A DNA stretch of 64,000 bases, from NCBI GenBank assembly GCA_019054805.1, contig JAHQIY010000013.1, positions 1,426,001-1,490,000 on the forward strand. The letters run 5' to 3'. Each line of letters opens with the position of its first letter. Position 1 is the stretch's first letter. The position numbers and the translations under genes are program-made. The DNA comes from Brachionus manjavacas. Its lineage: Eukaryota > Rotifera > Eurotatoria > Ploima > Brachionidae. Shown here one piece after another: positions 41,758-53,880 of the stretch. Below the pieces are notes generated by a model. That model made no database searches and was not told the origin of the DNA. It was given only the letters and a program-made list of their open reading frames with translations.

Positions 41758-42582
41758 TCAGCATCTTTTTTTGGTTTGTAAAGTAATGCTTAAAAAGTTT
41801 TCTAAGTCAACATCAGAGTCTTCTAGATCTGAATCTCTTTCAAATTCAGTCTTTGGTGTTTTTTTTAATTCTATTTTATTTTTCAATAATTCTTCTCGTT
41901 TGTTATGGAAATTTTCTATTTTTTCCCATCGAAAAATAAGTTCTTCTACTTCTTCTAATTCTCGACCAACATCCCTCATTTTTTCATCCTTCGAATTGTC
42001 CAATTCTGATTTCGTTTCTTCTATTTGGATTAATCGCTTAAATTCCTCATATTGACTGTTTATATCCTGTACTTTATTTACACCACGAACTCTATCATCT
42101 ATATTACGATCATCATAAAATCCTTCTGGTAGAAAACCTGAAATAACCTCAGCAGGTTTCACTGATTGTGATGTTTTTGAATCGTTCATTAGATCGAATT
42201 TTGTTTCAAACTTTTGCTTTTTAATTTCTTTATCATTTTTATTTAAACTACTGTAATTTGTTTGGTTTTCATTAAGGCTTTCAGAAATATTTCGTTTAAT
42301 TGCTCGGCTATCTTTGATGGATTCAATCGATTCATAATTTTCTTCATCAATCTTGTTTTTTAATTTTATTTTATTTTCTAGATGAATTTTTGAAACCAAA
42401 TGTTTACTCCACAGAAGTTCATTTTTGATTGATTGATTGCAAATAATACAAGAAAGTTGCCCGATTGAGTTGTACCTTGCAAATGCAGAATTTATCCTCT
42501 GGTTTTTGCCAGCTGAAAAATTTGAAGCTAAATTTATCTTTTTTTCGACATTTTTTGTTTCATTTTTAAATTCCATTTTCAA
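41758..42582 (-). CDS. ZNF830: ZNF830 (CCDC16), splicing-associated zinc-finger/coiled-coil protein
   Basis: A single-exon gene of 274 residues. ZNF830 is found with spliceosomal complexes (XAB2-associated) and is needed for cell-cycle progression and early embryos. The N-terminal RINSAFARYNSIGQLSCIIC then NELLWSKHLVSKIH is the conserved U1-like C2H2 finger (human RINSPFAKYNRLGQLSC, then SELLWQTHVLGKQH). The conserved GFLPEGFYDDRNIDDRVR matches human IPGGFFDDPEVDARVR. A C-terminal coiled coil (ELEEVEELIFRWEKIENFHNK) and acidic DSDLEDSDVDLENFL end the protein. It is shorter than human (372 aa), mainly in the central linker. It is head-to-head with PSMC5. Confidence 0.9.
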   Translation of the reverse strand: MKMEFKNETKNVEKKINLASNFSAGKNQRINSAFARYNSIGQLSCIICNQSIKNELLWSKHLVSKIHLENKIKLKNKIDEENYESIESIKDSRAIKRNISESLNENQTNYSSLNKNDKEIKKQKFETKFDLMNDSKTSQSVKPAEVISGFLPEGFYDDRNIDDRVRGVNKVQDINSQYEEFKRLIQIEETKSELDNSKDEKMRDVGRELEEVEELIFRWEKIENFHNKREELLKNKIELKKTPKTEFERDSDLEDSDVDLENFLSITLQTKKRC

Positions 42583-42926
42583 ATTTTTAAAAGTTATGTT
42601 ATTTTTATTCGTAAATTTTTTTTCGAATTGATGCTTTTAAAGTGACTCTTTAAAAATGTCTTAACTCAATTCATAAATTTAAAATTAAATTAAATATTTT
42701 ACATAATAAATCAAAAAATTTGCAATAGTAGGTTAACTTTCAAAGGAGCTGTTAAATTTATTAAATGCATGTTCATGATTTTTAAAACTTTTAGTTTCAA
42801 ATCAAATTCAAATTCGGTTTCGTCATCGTAGATTTTTATTTCAATTTGTCTTGGTCCAAGAGTATAAATATTTTCCTTTAAAAAATTTCTTTTATCATTC
42901 TTACTCTTTTTTGAACAAACAGAAAA
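42583..42926. promoter_or_regulatory. Divergent intergenic region ZNF830 / PSMC5
   Basis: 344 bp lie between the two start codons, probably a shared promoter region. The minus strand also carries an open frame of about 70 codons at 42711-42920 (with LGPRQIEIKIYDDETEFEFD) of unexpectedly protein-like composition but without a convincing start. Confidence 0.5.
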
Positions 42927-44297
<1,371 letters not shown>

Positions 44298-44334
44298 AGA
44301 TAACATTAAATCGAACGATATTTAAAATTGATTG

Positions 44335-44340
44335 AATAAA
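44335..44340 (+). terminator. Polyadenylation signal AATAAA for PSMC5
   Basis: AATAAA lies 37 bp after the stop codon. Confidence 0.5.
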
Positions 44341-45545
44341 AATTTTATTTTATATAATTTAAACTTAATTATTTGTGAACTATTATCAAATAAAATTTAC
44401 AAACCTTTTTGATTTTATTTTTAATACATTTCTTAATATCTATTTGTCTATTAGAAAACATTGGTAAAACCAAAAAAATATTTTTTTACTAATGTAATCT
44501 ATATAAATTAGAGCTAAATTAAACAAAAATATCTTATTATGATTCTATTGAATTGTGATTCTTTTAGAAAACCGAAGAGAATTTGTTCCTCCATCGAGAT
44601 CAAAGAAAAGAAACTCAGAATCATTTAATAATTTCAATTAAGCAATGCTTTTATTTGAAAAATTAAAGTAAAAAATATGATAATAATTTTCCCTTTTCTA
44701 TACTAGCGGATAATGGGGAGGCGCTCGATATTTCAGTGACTGAATAAAGATAATAAATATCTAATATTAAAGGTTAGACATTGTTAACAATCATAAATTT
44801 TTTTTACTTAAATGACATAGAAAGAAATTATTTTATTATATAAGTTTAATAAGATTAGTTATTAGACTAAAAATTTTAGTCAAAAATTATTTTATCGATT
44901 TGAATAATCAAAAATGTTTGAATAAATATTGAAAAACTTGAAAAATATCAGACCAATTTAGATTGTAAAGGATTATAATTATTCGTAGTAATATTGTTAT
45001 TTATTTATATTCAATCTAAAAATATATCATATTGAATATATTTTATTAGAGCTCTCTAAGGAATGTGGATGCTTGTGTAAAAAAAGGCGACAGTTTTTTT
45101 TAATTTTTTGATGAAAATTGAGATTGAATGTAAGTATTTGATTTATTTAATCTCACATGTTTTGAAAAATAGAATAATTTGAATTATAAAAATGACCTAA
45201 CATTTTGTGTAACTTTGAATTACTCGAATTTATGATTTTTCTTCTCTAATGTTAATAATTTGTAATCAGTGACAACAAATTCAGTCAAGTAAATTCAAAA
45301 ATTGAAATAGTAAAAATATTGTACCAGCAATTGGATTTTAGAGTTATTAACTTATAAAATTCAATTTTGTTTTAGAATTTTTATTTTATTTTAATTATAA
45401 GATACAAAATAAGCTATAAAATGATTTAAATATCTATCGAAAAAATAATATTTGATTTTTTGAAGGAATTAATTGATCTATTAAAAAAATGAAATTGAAA
45501 AATACACATCCGCTTATGTTAATTTATAAAATACAATATCATGAT
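44341..45545. other. Intergenic, AT-rich
   Basis: The only distinct item is 44683-44726, an inverted copy (about 37 of 44 bases) of the block at 6713-6759, containing CTAGCGGATAATGGGGAGGC. Nothing else is recognised. Confidence 0.5.
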
Positions 45546-45841
45546 TTAATTATTTCCAATTAATAATAAAGAGACCAGAATCAAAATCGATGAAACATTA
45601 AGTTTTCCTGAGAGATTTTGAGCATCTATGGTTTGACCGAGGGTATCTTTATTTTCCATATTTGAAGCTATCGAATTAAAAAAACTTAATTTTATTTTTT
45701 TGTTTTTTTTTTAATAATACTTGTTGTGTTGCCGACACTTTCTGATATATGATCCGTTGAATTTTCAGTACTTTTTAAGATTTCAGATGAACATAAACTT
45801 ACAAAGATGACCAATATCGTTAAAAAAATTAAGTTTTTCAT
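45546..45841 (-). CDS. Small secreted / probable GPI-anchored glycopeptide (80 aa)
   Basis: Two exons on the minus strand: 45841-45721 and 45667-45546. The 53-bp GT-AG intron (donor ACAA|GTATTATT, acceptor CGATAG|CTTC) joins in phase 1 to give 243 bp, 80 residues. Residues 1-18 form a clear signal peptide (MKNLIFLTILVIFVSLCS). The mature stretch is short and polar with four potential N-glycosylation sequons (NST, NTT, NLS, NVS). The end is a typical GPI-attachment signal: small residues, then a hydrophobic tail (SSILILVSLLLIG) with only NN after it. The plan (signal, about 40-residue glycosylated core, GPI tail) resembles CD52-like surface peptides in architecture only; no homology is claimed. 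The intron-free reading stops after 49 codons. The spliced form is supported by frame, intron size and domain logic, not by transcripts. Confidence 0.55.
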
Positions 45842-47205
45842 TTTAAAAATTTGATCTGAAAATTGAAATCAAGATTATTATTGTTATTATAGCTGATGTA
45901 AAATAAATCAAATTTAGATAAAATTGTAAAGTTCTATAGCTCTGAAAAACAAACTTTTGAAAAGAGGAAAAAAGAATGAGCTTAAAAAATCCACAATATT
46001 TTCTAGAATTTATATATTAATTTGTCTTTTAATCTGTAGCTATTGTAAAAGTCATTGAATTTAAGCGTTTATTTTTAAAAAATATTATTGTTTCTCTATT
46101 AATTGTCTTGCAATATTCTTTCTATGGTTAAAGCATAACTTGTCAGTATTTTGCATATTTAATTCTAAAAAAGACAAACCATTTTAAAAATCTAATTCCA
46201 CTTATAGAAAGAATATATTGAATTATTTAAAGAGAAAATAACGGTTTAAATTATTTTAGAGGGTAAAACTGGTCGAAAGTATATGATGTTTAAGAATAAG
46301 TATTTTTTAAAAAGAAAATTTAAATAAATTCAAACTGATAAAATTTGAATTATTTTTCAGTATAACGTTAAGAATCTATTAATAAATTTTGAATAAAAAG
46401 ATAACTTAACATTTTCCATTTAACCAAATAATATGTCATTGAAATACAAAATTTTTTACTTATTCTTATCTAATCAGTGCAATCGATAAAATTTATCAAT
46501 TTTTGATTTAAAAAAAATAAAATATCTTAGTATTTAAGGAATTTATTGTTAGTAAAGTTAATTAATTGAATTAATTAAATATTTTTTATTTTAAACAGAA
46601 AAATAATTTTAAAAATGAAGAATTGAATTGAACTAATAACTTGATAATATTATACTAATTTTTTTAACTTGATAGAATTAACTTATCTATTTTTACTAAA
46701 ATGAAGTCGATATGCTATAATTACTTTCATTTTTAAAATAAAATAAAATCCATTAATCTAAATAATAAAAGGCTATAAATATTTTGTGTAAATATTTCTA
46801 TTTAAAATAAAAAAATTTTTTTTTTCTGTTTTAAAAATTAAAAAAAAATTAAATGTTTTAGTATTTAAGGAATTTATTGTTAATTAAATAAATTAATTAA
46901 ATATTTTTATTTAAAAGAGAAAATGAAGAATTGAATTAAATTTATAAGTTGATGATATTAATCTAAATTTAAATGCTTTTAATATGATAGAAACAAAAAT
47001 GTCATTTTGCTAAATAAAAATATTTAATTTAAATGAAACTTAACAAGGAAATGAAATAATTTAATTAAAAGTATTTTGGATCAAAGCAAAATATAACATG
47101 CCAAACAAAAGAAATTATAGCCAAAATAAAAAAAATAAACGAAGACTTTTATTTATGAATTTTGATTAGATAATTTTTAAAATATTAATAAATTAAGTTT
47201 TTTAT
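45842..47205. other. Intergenic with a diverged tandem duplication
   Basis: About 46505-46685 is repeated at about 46835-46995 in the same orientation: an exact 24-bp core starting TAGTATTTAAGGAATTTATT at 46528 and 46859, then AAATGAAGAATTGAATT in both, with many differences between. No gene is seen. Confidence 0.5.
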
Positions 47206-47758
47206 TCAAAATTTGTAGTCAATTATTGAATGCAAATCGTAATTGTGCTCACAAAACTCTTGTTGATCTTTTAATAGATAGATTTTATAAAATGTTAAAC
47301 TATTTGTTTGATTATAAAAAATATTACTGTTTAAAATATTCTCGATTTCTATAGTATCATCTGTTCCTTTTAAAACTGAAAACATCACATTTGAACTTTT
47401 TAGTGCTGGTAATCTGCAAATTTTCTGAGAGAATTTTTTTTCCATCTCCAGTTTAAAAGAAAGGTATAACCCTTGACCAGCTCTCGCTGACGATAAACGG
47501 TTATTTTCATCAAATTTCTGGAACTATTATTATTATTATTACGAAAAAAGTTTTTAAAAAATTGTGAGTCAAAAAATTACATTCTTTTCTTGGTATTCTA
47601 AATCATTGACTGTCTTTATTTCGGATTTGACATTCAAAAAACTAAAATTAATTGATTATACCTGAATTACAAGAAAAATTTTTTTTTTACCCATGTTTTA
47701 AAATATCTTGGACGCCTAATTCATTCTCTTTAAATTTTGAATTTTTAAAGTTTTCCAT
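47206..47758 (-). CDS. POMP: POMP / UMP1, proteasome maturation protein
   Basis: POMP is the chaperone that guides 20S proteasome half-mer assembly and is degraded as the first substrate. Three exons (minus): 47758-47691, 47641-47581 and 47517-47206, totalling 146 residues (human 141). Matches: ILKHGFLNVKSEI corresponds to human LLRKGFSCVKNEL. SARAGQGLYLSFKLEMEKKF corresponds to LRNIQGLFAPLKLQMEFKAV. QKICRLPALKSSNVMFSVLKG then TDDTIEIENIL corresponds to QQVQRLPFLSSSNLSLDVLRG then NDETIGFEDIL. The last roughly 35 residues extend differently from the vertebrate C-terminus. Introns are 49 and 63 bp. It is divergently arranged with RPL27. Confidence 0.9.
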
Positions 47759-48313
47759 TGCTTATTATTTAATTCTTTTATTTAATATTTAAAAAGAAAT
47801 TTAAGTTGTAAAATATCAAAATTGCTGAATGATATTAAATTTTGGAACTTAGTTTAGTTATATTAAAGCATGAATTCTACTTTTGCTTGATTTTATTTTA
47901 TGTTTATAGACCCTTTTGTTTCGCTTAGAAAGTGTTGAAATTTTTATTGTCTTATAAAAATTTAATTTCTAAAAGATTAAATTTTAAATACAAATATCAA
48001 GTTTATTTTAAAAAAATTACAAGACAAATTTTGAGTAATTTTGAAGAAACTAAATATATACAAAAATTTTAAATTGTTATATTATAATATTAAATTTCAT
48101 ATCCATACACTGATTTTCAATTTTACCAAAAAAATACTTAATTCATCAAAAACGTTGATCTAGAAATTTTCGTTTGAATTGAATTATGTCCATTGAAAAA
48201 ATTATATCCTTTATAATCTTATTAATTTTAAATATCCTGTATTTTAATTTGAACTTTTTCATCATATTTTGAAAATTTTTAGATTATAGTCTAAGAATCT
48301 ACACTATAAGAAA
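47759..48313. promoter_or_regulatory. Divergent intergenic region POMP / RPL27
   Basis: 555 bp separate the two starts. TTTTTAG|ATTATAG just before the RPL27 ATG looks like a splice acceptor, so RPL27 may have a 5' UTR intron. The promoters of both genes should be here. Confidence 0.5.
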
Positions 48314-48781
48314 ATGGGCAAAATTATGAAACAAGGAAGAGTCGTTCTAGTGCTCGGTGGTCGCTATACTGGAAGAAAAGCTGTCGTAGTCAAAAGTTAT
48401 GATGAAGGTTCCGGTGATAGACCATACGCTCATTGCTTGGTTGCTGGCGTTGATCGCTATCCACGTAAAGTAACCAGAAGAATGGGTAAAAAAAAAGTGG
48501 AGAAGCGTTCAAAAATTAAGCCATTTTGTAGAGTGGTTAATGCAAACCATTTAATGCCTACCCGATATTCTGTTGAAATTAATTTTGACAAAAATAAAGT
48601 CAACAAAGATATTTTCAAAGATCCTGCTTTAAAACGAAGGGCTAAAAGTGATGTTAAATCCAAACTAGAAGAAAGGTAAGCAAAATTTTTTGTTTAAACT
48701 TGTCAAAAAAAATAAAAAAATTTCTCTTTTAGATACAAAACCGGAAAAAATAAATGGTTTTTCACAAAACTACGCTTTTAA
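48314..48781 (+). CDS. RPL27: 60S ribosomal protein eL27 (RPL27)
   Basis: A structural protein of the large ribosomal subunit. Exons 48314-48675 and 48733-48781 (57-bp intron, phase 2) give 136 residues, exactly the human length. Hallmarks: [20 protein letters not shown] (KOW motif), [39 protein letters not shown] and the C-terminal [21 protein letters not shown] at 48817-48822 is the likely poly(A) signal. Confidence 0.97.
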
Positions 48782-48816
48782 ATTTTCAATTTAATTTTTT
48801 TGAATTAGAATTTTTC

Positions 48817-48822
48817 AATAAA
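48817..48822 (+). terminator. Polyadenylation signal AATAAA for RPL27
   Basis: The hexamer is 36 bp after the stop codon. Confidence 0.55.
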
Positions 48823-50211
48823 ATTTAAATTGATTTTAAAAATTTTGATTAATATTTTACATAGTAAATCAAAGTTAATATGTAAAAAAATTAAAAAGTT
48901 AGTTAAAAATATATCTAAATTTAATATTTGAATGTTTTTCAAAGCTATTATCAATTGATTCATATTTTACCTTCTGAAATAATTGACGTTGTTATGGGAT
49001 TTTCGAACCCTGAAAATTGAAAAAATTTTTGACTAAAAAGACATGTCGATATTCCAAATTATTGAATACCGGTATTCGAGAAATAATGAAATGTCGTAAT
49101 AATCAAGCAAATACATTTATAAAAGAAGTAATTATAATAATTTTTCAGGTTTAATGAAACGGAATTTTTTTAATATTTTAAAAGATTTTTTGATGTAAAA
49201 AATATTTTTTTTTGAGTGAAGATAATTTGAAAAACTTTTATAGACTTAATTAGATCAAATTCTATCAAATTTTTTGGTTATTATTTTACAAGTTATTCAG
49301 CAACAATTATCATCATCATCAATCAACTGTAAACAACCTGGGTTTACAAACATTCACGGTAAGGGAAAAAAGCTTAAAGATTACATAGCGATAAATTTTT
49401 TCCTAGTTTAACCTGATTTATAACTGCTTGCCAATTTAAAATTTTTCATCTCTGTTTCAATCGAATTCAATTTTAAAAATAAAATTTAATAATTAATATG
49501 ATTATTTTTTTCAATTACTTATTTTTGTATTTTTTTTTTGAAATTTACACTTTAATTAATTTTTAAATTCTAAATTTTGAAAGTAATTTTTTTTCACTAA
49601 TTCTAATAATTAAAATTATTAAATTACCAATATATATATTTTACCTAAAATACGTTTATTTACATCATTTAGAACATTGAAAAATACGGTTAATTTACCA
49701 AATTTTACGCAAAAAATGTAAATTCATAGTTTGGTAATATCAATGTATTTAATTAACAAAATTCTGCGAAGAATCTATGCAGTTTTTATTAAGATTTTCA
49801 TTGGAATTATTACAAGTTTTTAAAATACGGATAATCATAATCGATATAATTTAGGATTGAACTTATTATAGATATTTCAAAGTTTTTGATTTGCAATATA
49901 TATTTTATAAAAACATAATAAATACAAAAATTTAATGCATTAATTCATAAATTTTTTTGGCAAAATTTTACTTTACCAAAAATTAGGTTTTTTAAAATAA
50001 TGATTTTTTAATTTTTTTTTAAATCAAAAACACTTGAAAATAATGATAGGCTAAATCATAGTAAAAAATAATTGTCTAAATGTCAAAGATACTAATATGT
50101 TTACTGGGCATGTTTTTTGGTTATATAAATCTAAATGAAAGATTTTCTTACTATTTTTTAGATAAAATTTAAATTTTTTATACTTTAGGAATTGAGGTAT
50201 TATGCACAAAA
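48823..50211. other. Intergenic, AT-rich
   Basis: No gene is seen. ACGTAAA-type short words occur around 49680-49720 but do not form a clear repeat block. Confidence 0.5.
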
Positions 50212-53200
50212 ATGAAATACGAAAATTCAAGATATAGATGGTTTTATGGAATAATACCGCACATTGTCTATTTTCTGATGAATTTTAAATTTTCTGAAAA
50301 TAGAATTTTTGATGGTATTAGTTCAATTGATCAAGACTTTGACGATCTTGCCCTTGACTTAGCAATTAAACTCAAAAAAGAATATTCAGATGATCCTGTA
50401 TCTGATCTTTTTGCAGCATCCTATGATCTTCAAAAGATAGCCAGAGTTAGATTTATATTAAATAATAATATCTTGATAATAATAATTTTTTTTCAAGATT
50501 TCTGACATTGATGATTCATTATTTCATTTCAAATTTACTAGAAAGAATGTTCAGAATCAAAATTCAATAGATACATCTCATTTGAATTTAAAAAATCATG
50601 AAAAAAGAGATAAAATAAGATTTAAACGATTTATTCATAACAAAATCGAAAATATCAGAAATGATGATAGGGTCGAATACGTTCACCCGCAGACATACCT
50701 TGTGAGAAACAAAAGACGACTAACAAAAAATGAATTAATAAATATAATTGGTAAATTTTAATTTTTTTAAATATTATGATAACAGTTGACATGATGTTTT
50801 CTTTTAATAATATAACATAATTATTTATCTTATATTTTTTGATTTGAGGATTAAAGAATTAAGGGTGTTTAATTTTATTTTTTAAATTGACTTATTAAGA
50901 AGAAAAATTAATTTTTTTTTTAAATCCATTATGTCTAGTTTTTTTTTTCAATAGATACAATTCTTAAGGAGTCATTAGATAAAAATTTGGAATCTAAAAT
51001 TTATGCGAAGCGAAACAAACAACAACAATTTAATAATGAGATTATTTTTAATGACAAAAATTATAATAAACAATGGTATCTGGTCAATGATGGAAAAATG
51101 AACTTATCTCGAGTTCATGATTTAAATGTGAAAGAAGGATGGATCAAAGGATTTAGCGGAAAAAATATTTCTATTGTGATAATAGATGATGGACTGGATT
51201 ATGAGCATCCTGATTTTAAAGGAAAATATGTAAATTTTAAACAAAAACGATTTTTTAATATAGATCTTAATTTTTTACAAAAGAGAGCTGATTTAAGTTA
51301 TGATTTGAATGATGAAAATGATCCAAACCATGATCCAATGCCATCAACTTTTGATAATCAAAATAAGTATAAATTCAATTAATTAATTTAAAAAATTTTT
51401 TAGCTAATTTTTGATATCTTTAAAAAAATAAAAATTTGCCTTTTAGTCATGGAACAAAATGCGCTGGAGTGGCTGCAGCGATTGGTAATAATTCGGTTTG
51501 TGGAGTAGGAGTTGCGTTCAATGCACAAATTGGAGCAATTAGAGTACTAGATGGAGCCATTACTGATTTGATAGAAGCAAGAGCATTATCATATATGTCC
51601 AAATTTGTGGATATAAAAAGTGCTTCATGTACTTTACTTTTAAAATACAAATTTAAATTTAATAAAATAATTCAATTTAAAGGGGGACCTAGAGATGATG
51701 GAGCACATATGGAATATCCAGGGTATTTTGTAAACCTTGCTCTTGAAGATGGCATAAAAAATGTATTCAAAATTTTTCTTTTCAACTATTTAAATATCAA
51801 ATTAACGTAATTATCCGAATTTAGTAAATCTTTAGTGCCTTTCCACTAAAGAATTTTTTACATGTTATAACAGCGTGACACTAAAAAAGAGTACTCTATG
51901 TTAAAAACATGTCACTAAATTCGAATAATTTCGTTACCTTAATTTTAATTCTATTAAAATTAAAATTTTCCTAAATATTAATTAAAATATCAAATATGCA
52001 AGGGTCGAAATGGAAAAGGTACACTTTATGTTTGGGCTTCAGGAAACGGAGGGGGTAATGATGATGATTGCTCATGTGATGGCTACGCCTCGCATTGGAA
52101 TATCATTTCAATAGGTTCAATTAATCATAAAGGCTTAACACCATATTTTATGGAATTATGCCCTTCCACGATGGCAGTGGTTTATTCTGGTGGACAAAAT
52201 AATATAAATGGAGACGAAGATGATCCAGGTGTAAGGGTAGTTGCAAGTGATGTAATGTTTAATGTCTTTTAAACTTAAAGTCAATTTAATAAGAAATAAT
52301 TTTCTAAAGGTAAGAGGAAAATGTACGACTACGTTTCAAGGGACATCAAGTGCTGCTCCACTTGCTGCTGGAGCAATTGCTTTAGTACTAGAAGCAAATC
52401 CAAATTTAACATACAGAGATGTAATGCATTTAATTACAAAAACAGCAAGGATTCCTAACTTAGAAGATGTATCTGGATGGATTGTAAATGGTGGAAGATA
52501 TCATATAAATGAAAAATATGGATTTGGCGTGCTAGACGTTGCACTTATGATTCAAGAAGCTCAAAATTGGAATAATGTAGGTGAACGAATGAAGTGTGAA
52601 GTAGAATATAAGGGAAATTTTAAGTAATTTTTATTAGATTAAAAAATTTTATTCTAAGTTTTCTTTCGTTTAAGTCAATTGAACTCGGGTTCAAAAAGCA
52701 TTATTAAAATCAGTGCTCAAAGTTGTATTACTTTAGATAACTTAGAGCATGTTATCGCAAATATTTCGTTTGAATACTCAATAAGAGGAAATGTTAAATT
52801 AACATTGATTTCGCCCCACGGTACTCCTTCAGAAATTCTTTCTTTTCGTAAAAATGACAAAAGCAAAAAAGGTAAGATTTCCTTTTGAAAATAATTTTTT
52901 TATACAATAAATTTAATAAAAACTTTATATTAATATTTTAAATAAGGAATTAGAAATTTTCCATTTATGACATTATTCAACTGGGGTGAGAATCCGAGAG
53001 GAACATGGAAATTAATGATTGAGACCAAAAACGATTCTACTAATTCAATAGGAAAATTGGAGCATTTTTCATTAATACTTTATGGTACAAAACAAATACA
53101 CAAGAGATCGATGGAACAGCGTTACAAAGATTTTAAACATACGGCATTTTTTCCCGATAAAGTAACTATTCAAAAAATTTATGAGAGAGAATTAATCCAG

Positions 53201-53236
53201 TCAAGAAAAATAAAAATTAGCCGTAAAAAATATTGA
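50212..53236 (+). CDS. Furin/kexin-family proprotein convertase, no C-terminal membrane anchor
   Basis: This is a subtilisin-like protease that cleaves pro-hormones and precursors after basic pairs in the secretory pathway. Ten exons: 50212-50445, 50498-50750, 50955-51229, 51284-51366, 51447-51628, 51683-51762, 52003-52251, 52310-52623, 52675-52871 and 52947-53236; 718 residues in frame. The prodomain ends with KRR and KAKR-like sites. Catalytic residues: Asp in IVIIDDGLDYEHPDF, His in NHGTKCAGVAAA, Ser in FQGTSSAAPLAAG. The oxyanion-hole residue is Asn (WASGNGG), as in furin and PC1/3, not the Asp of PC2. SASWGP is rebuilt across the exon 5/6 junction. The P domain ends with GENPRGTWKL and LEHFSLILYGT. 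After it only about 45 basic residues remain, with no Cys-rich repeats and no transmembrane helix. The N-terminal hydrophobic segment is weak, so a further 5' exon may exist. PC1/3-like is one option; subfamily is unresolved. Confidence 0.9.
51806..51945. mobile_element. MITE-like insertion in convertase intron 6
   Basis: The inverted ends AACGTAATTATCCGAATTTAGT (left) and a complement-related GTCACTAAATTCGAATAATTTCGTTA (right) enclose ACATGT, CACTAAA and AGAGTACTCT motifs. The same words (ACGTAAT, GACATGTCACTAAA, AGAGTACCCT) recur at 60570-60785, indicating a dispersed small element. The inserted intron is 240 bp, against about 50-60 bp for most of its neighbours. Confidence 0.55.
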
Positions 53237-53519
53237 ATTAAGCTGAGATAGTTTTTTGAGCATTTTGAAAAATAAATAAATTTTAGATAAAAATAAAAAT
53301 TGCTTCTTATTAATTTATAAAAAAATTTTTTAGCTTATACTTCTTATACTTGAAATAATTTATTTTTATAATACAAAATCAACATCACTATTCCAATCAA
53401 GCTGTTTTTGTCTTTTGCTGTAGCTATGTCTCTGTGTCCGATTTGAGTTATGTTCTCATATAAGTTGGATTATGAAATTGCATTATGAAATGTTCAATCT
53501 TATTTATGATTATGTCTTG

Positions 53520-53880
53520 ATGTAAAGATAAGAATTCTACAAAATTTTTGGTACTGATGACAGGTTGATGTTTTTCGACCTATTTTAATTTAGTCAACGT
53601 AATAATTTTAAAGTGTTAAAATTAAAAGACAAAATAAAAAAAATTTTAACATTAAAATAAAAAAAAATTAATTATCTCAGAAAATAGTCAAAAAAAACTT
53701 ACCATTCAGTAATGTTTTCTACCAATATTCGATCTATTTTCTTGAAATAAAAAAAATTTATTTCATTTTGTCTTTTAATTTTAACACTTTAAAATTATTA
53801 TGTTGACTAAATTAAAATAGGTCGAAAAACATCAACCTGTCATCAGTACCAAAAATTTTGTAGAATTCTTATCTTTACAT
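53520..53880. mobile_element. 361-bp near-perfect hairpin element
   Basis: The first roughly 115 bp (starting ATGTAAAGATAAGAATTCTA) are repeated inverted at 53766-53880 with about one mismatch (G at the GTCAACG position against A). The roughly 130-bp loop is AT-rich and noncoding. There is no transposase. No clear target duplication could be read at the edges. The high arm identity implies recent origin or a long double-stranded RNA-forming structure. Confidence 0.75.

Noticed and set aside
48995-49030. tRNA-like B box (complement of TTTTCGAACCCTG)
   Set aside because: No A box, acceptor stem or cloverleaf could be drawn around it.
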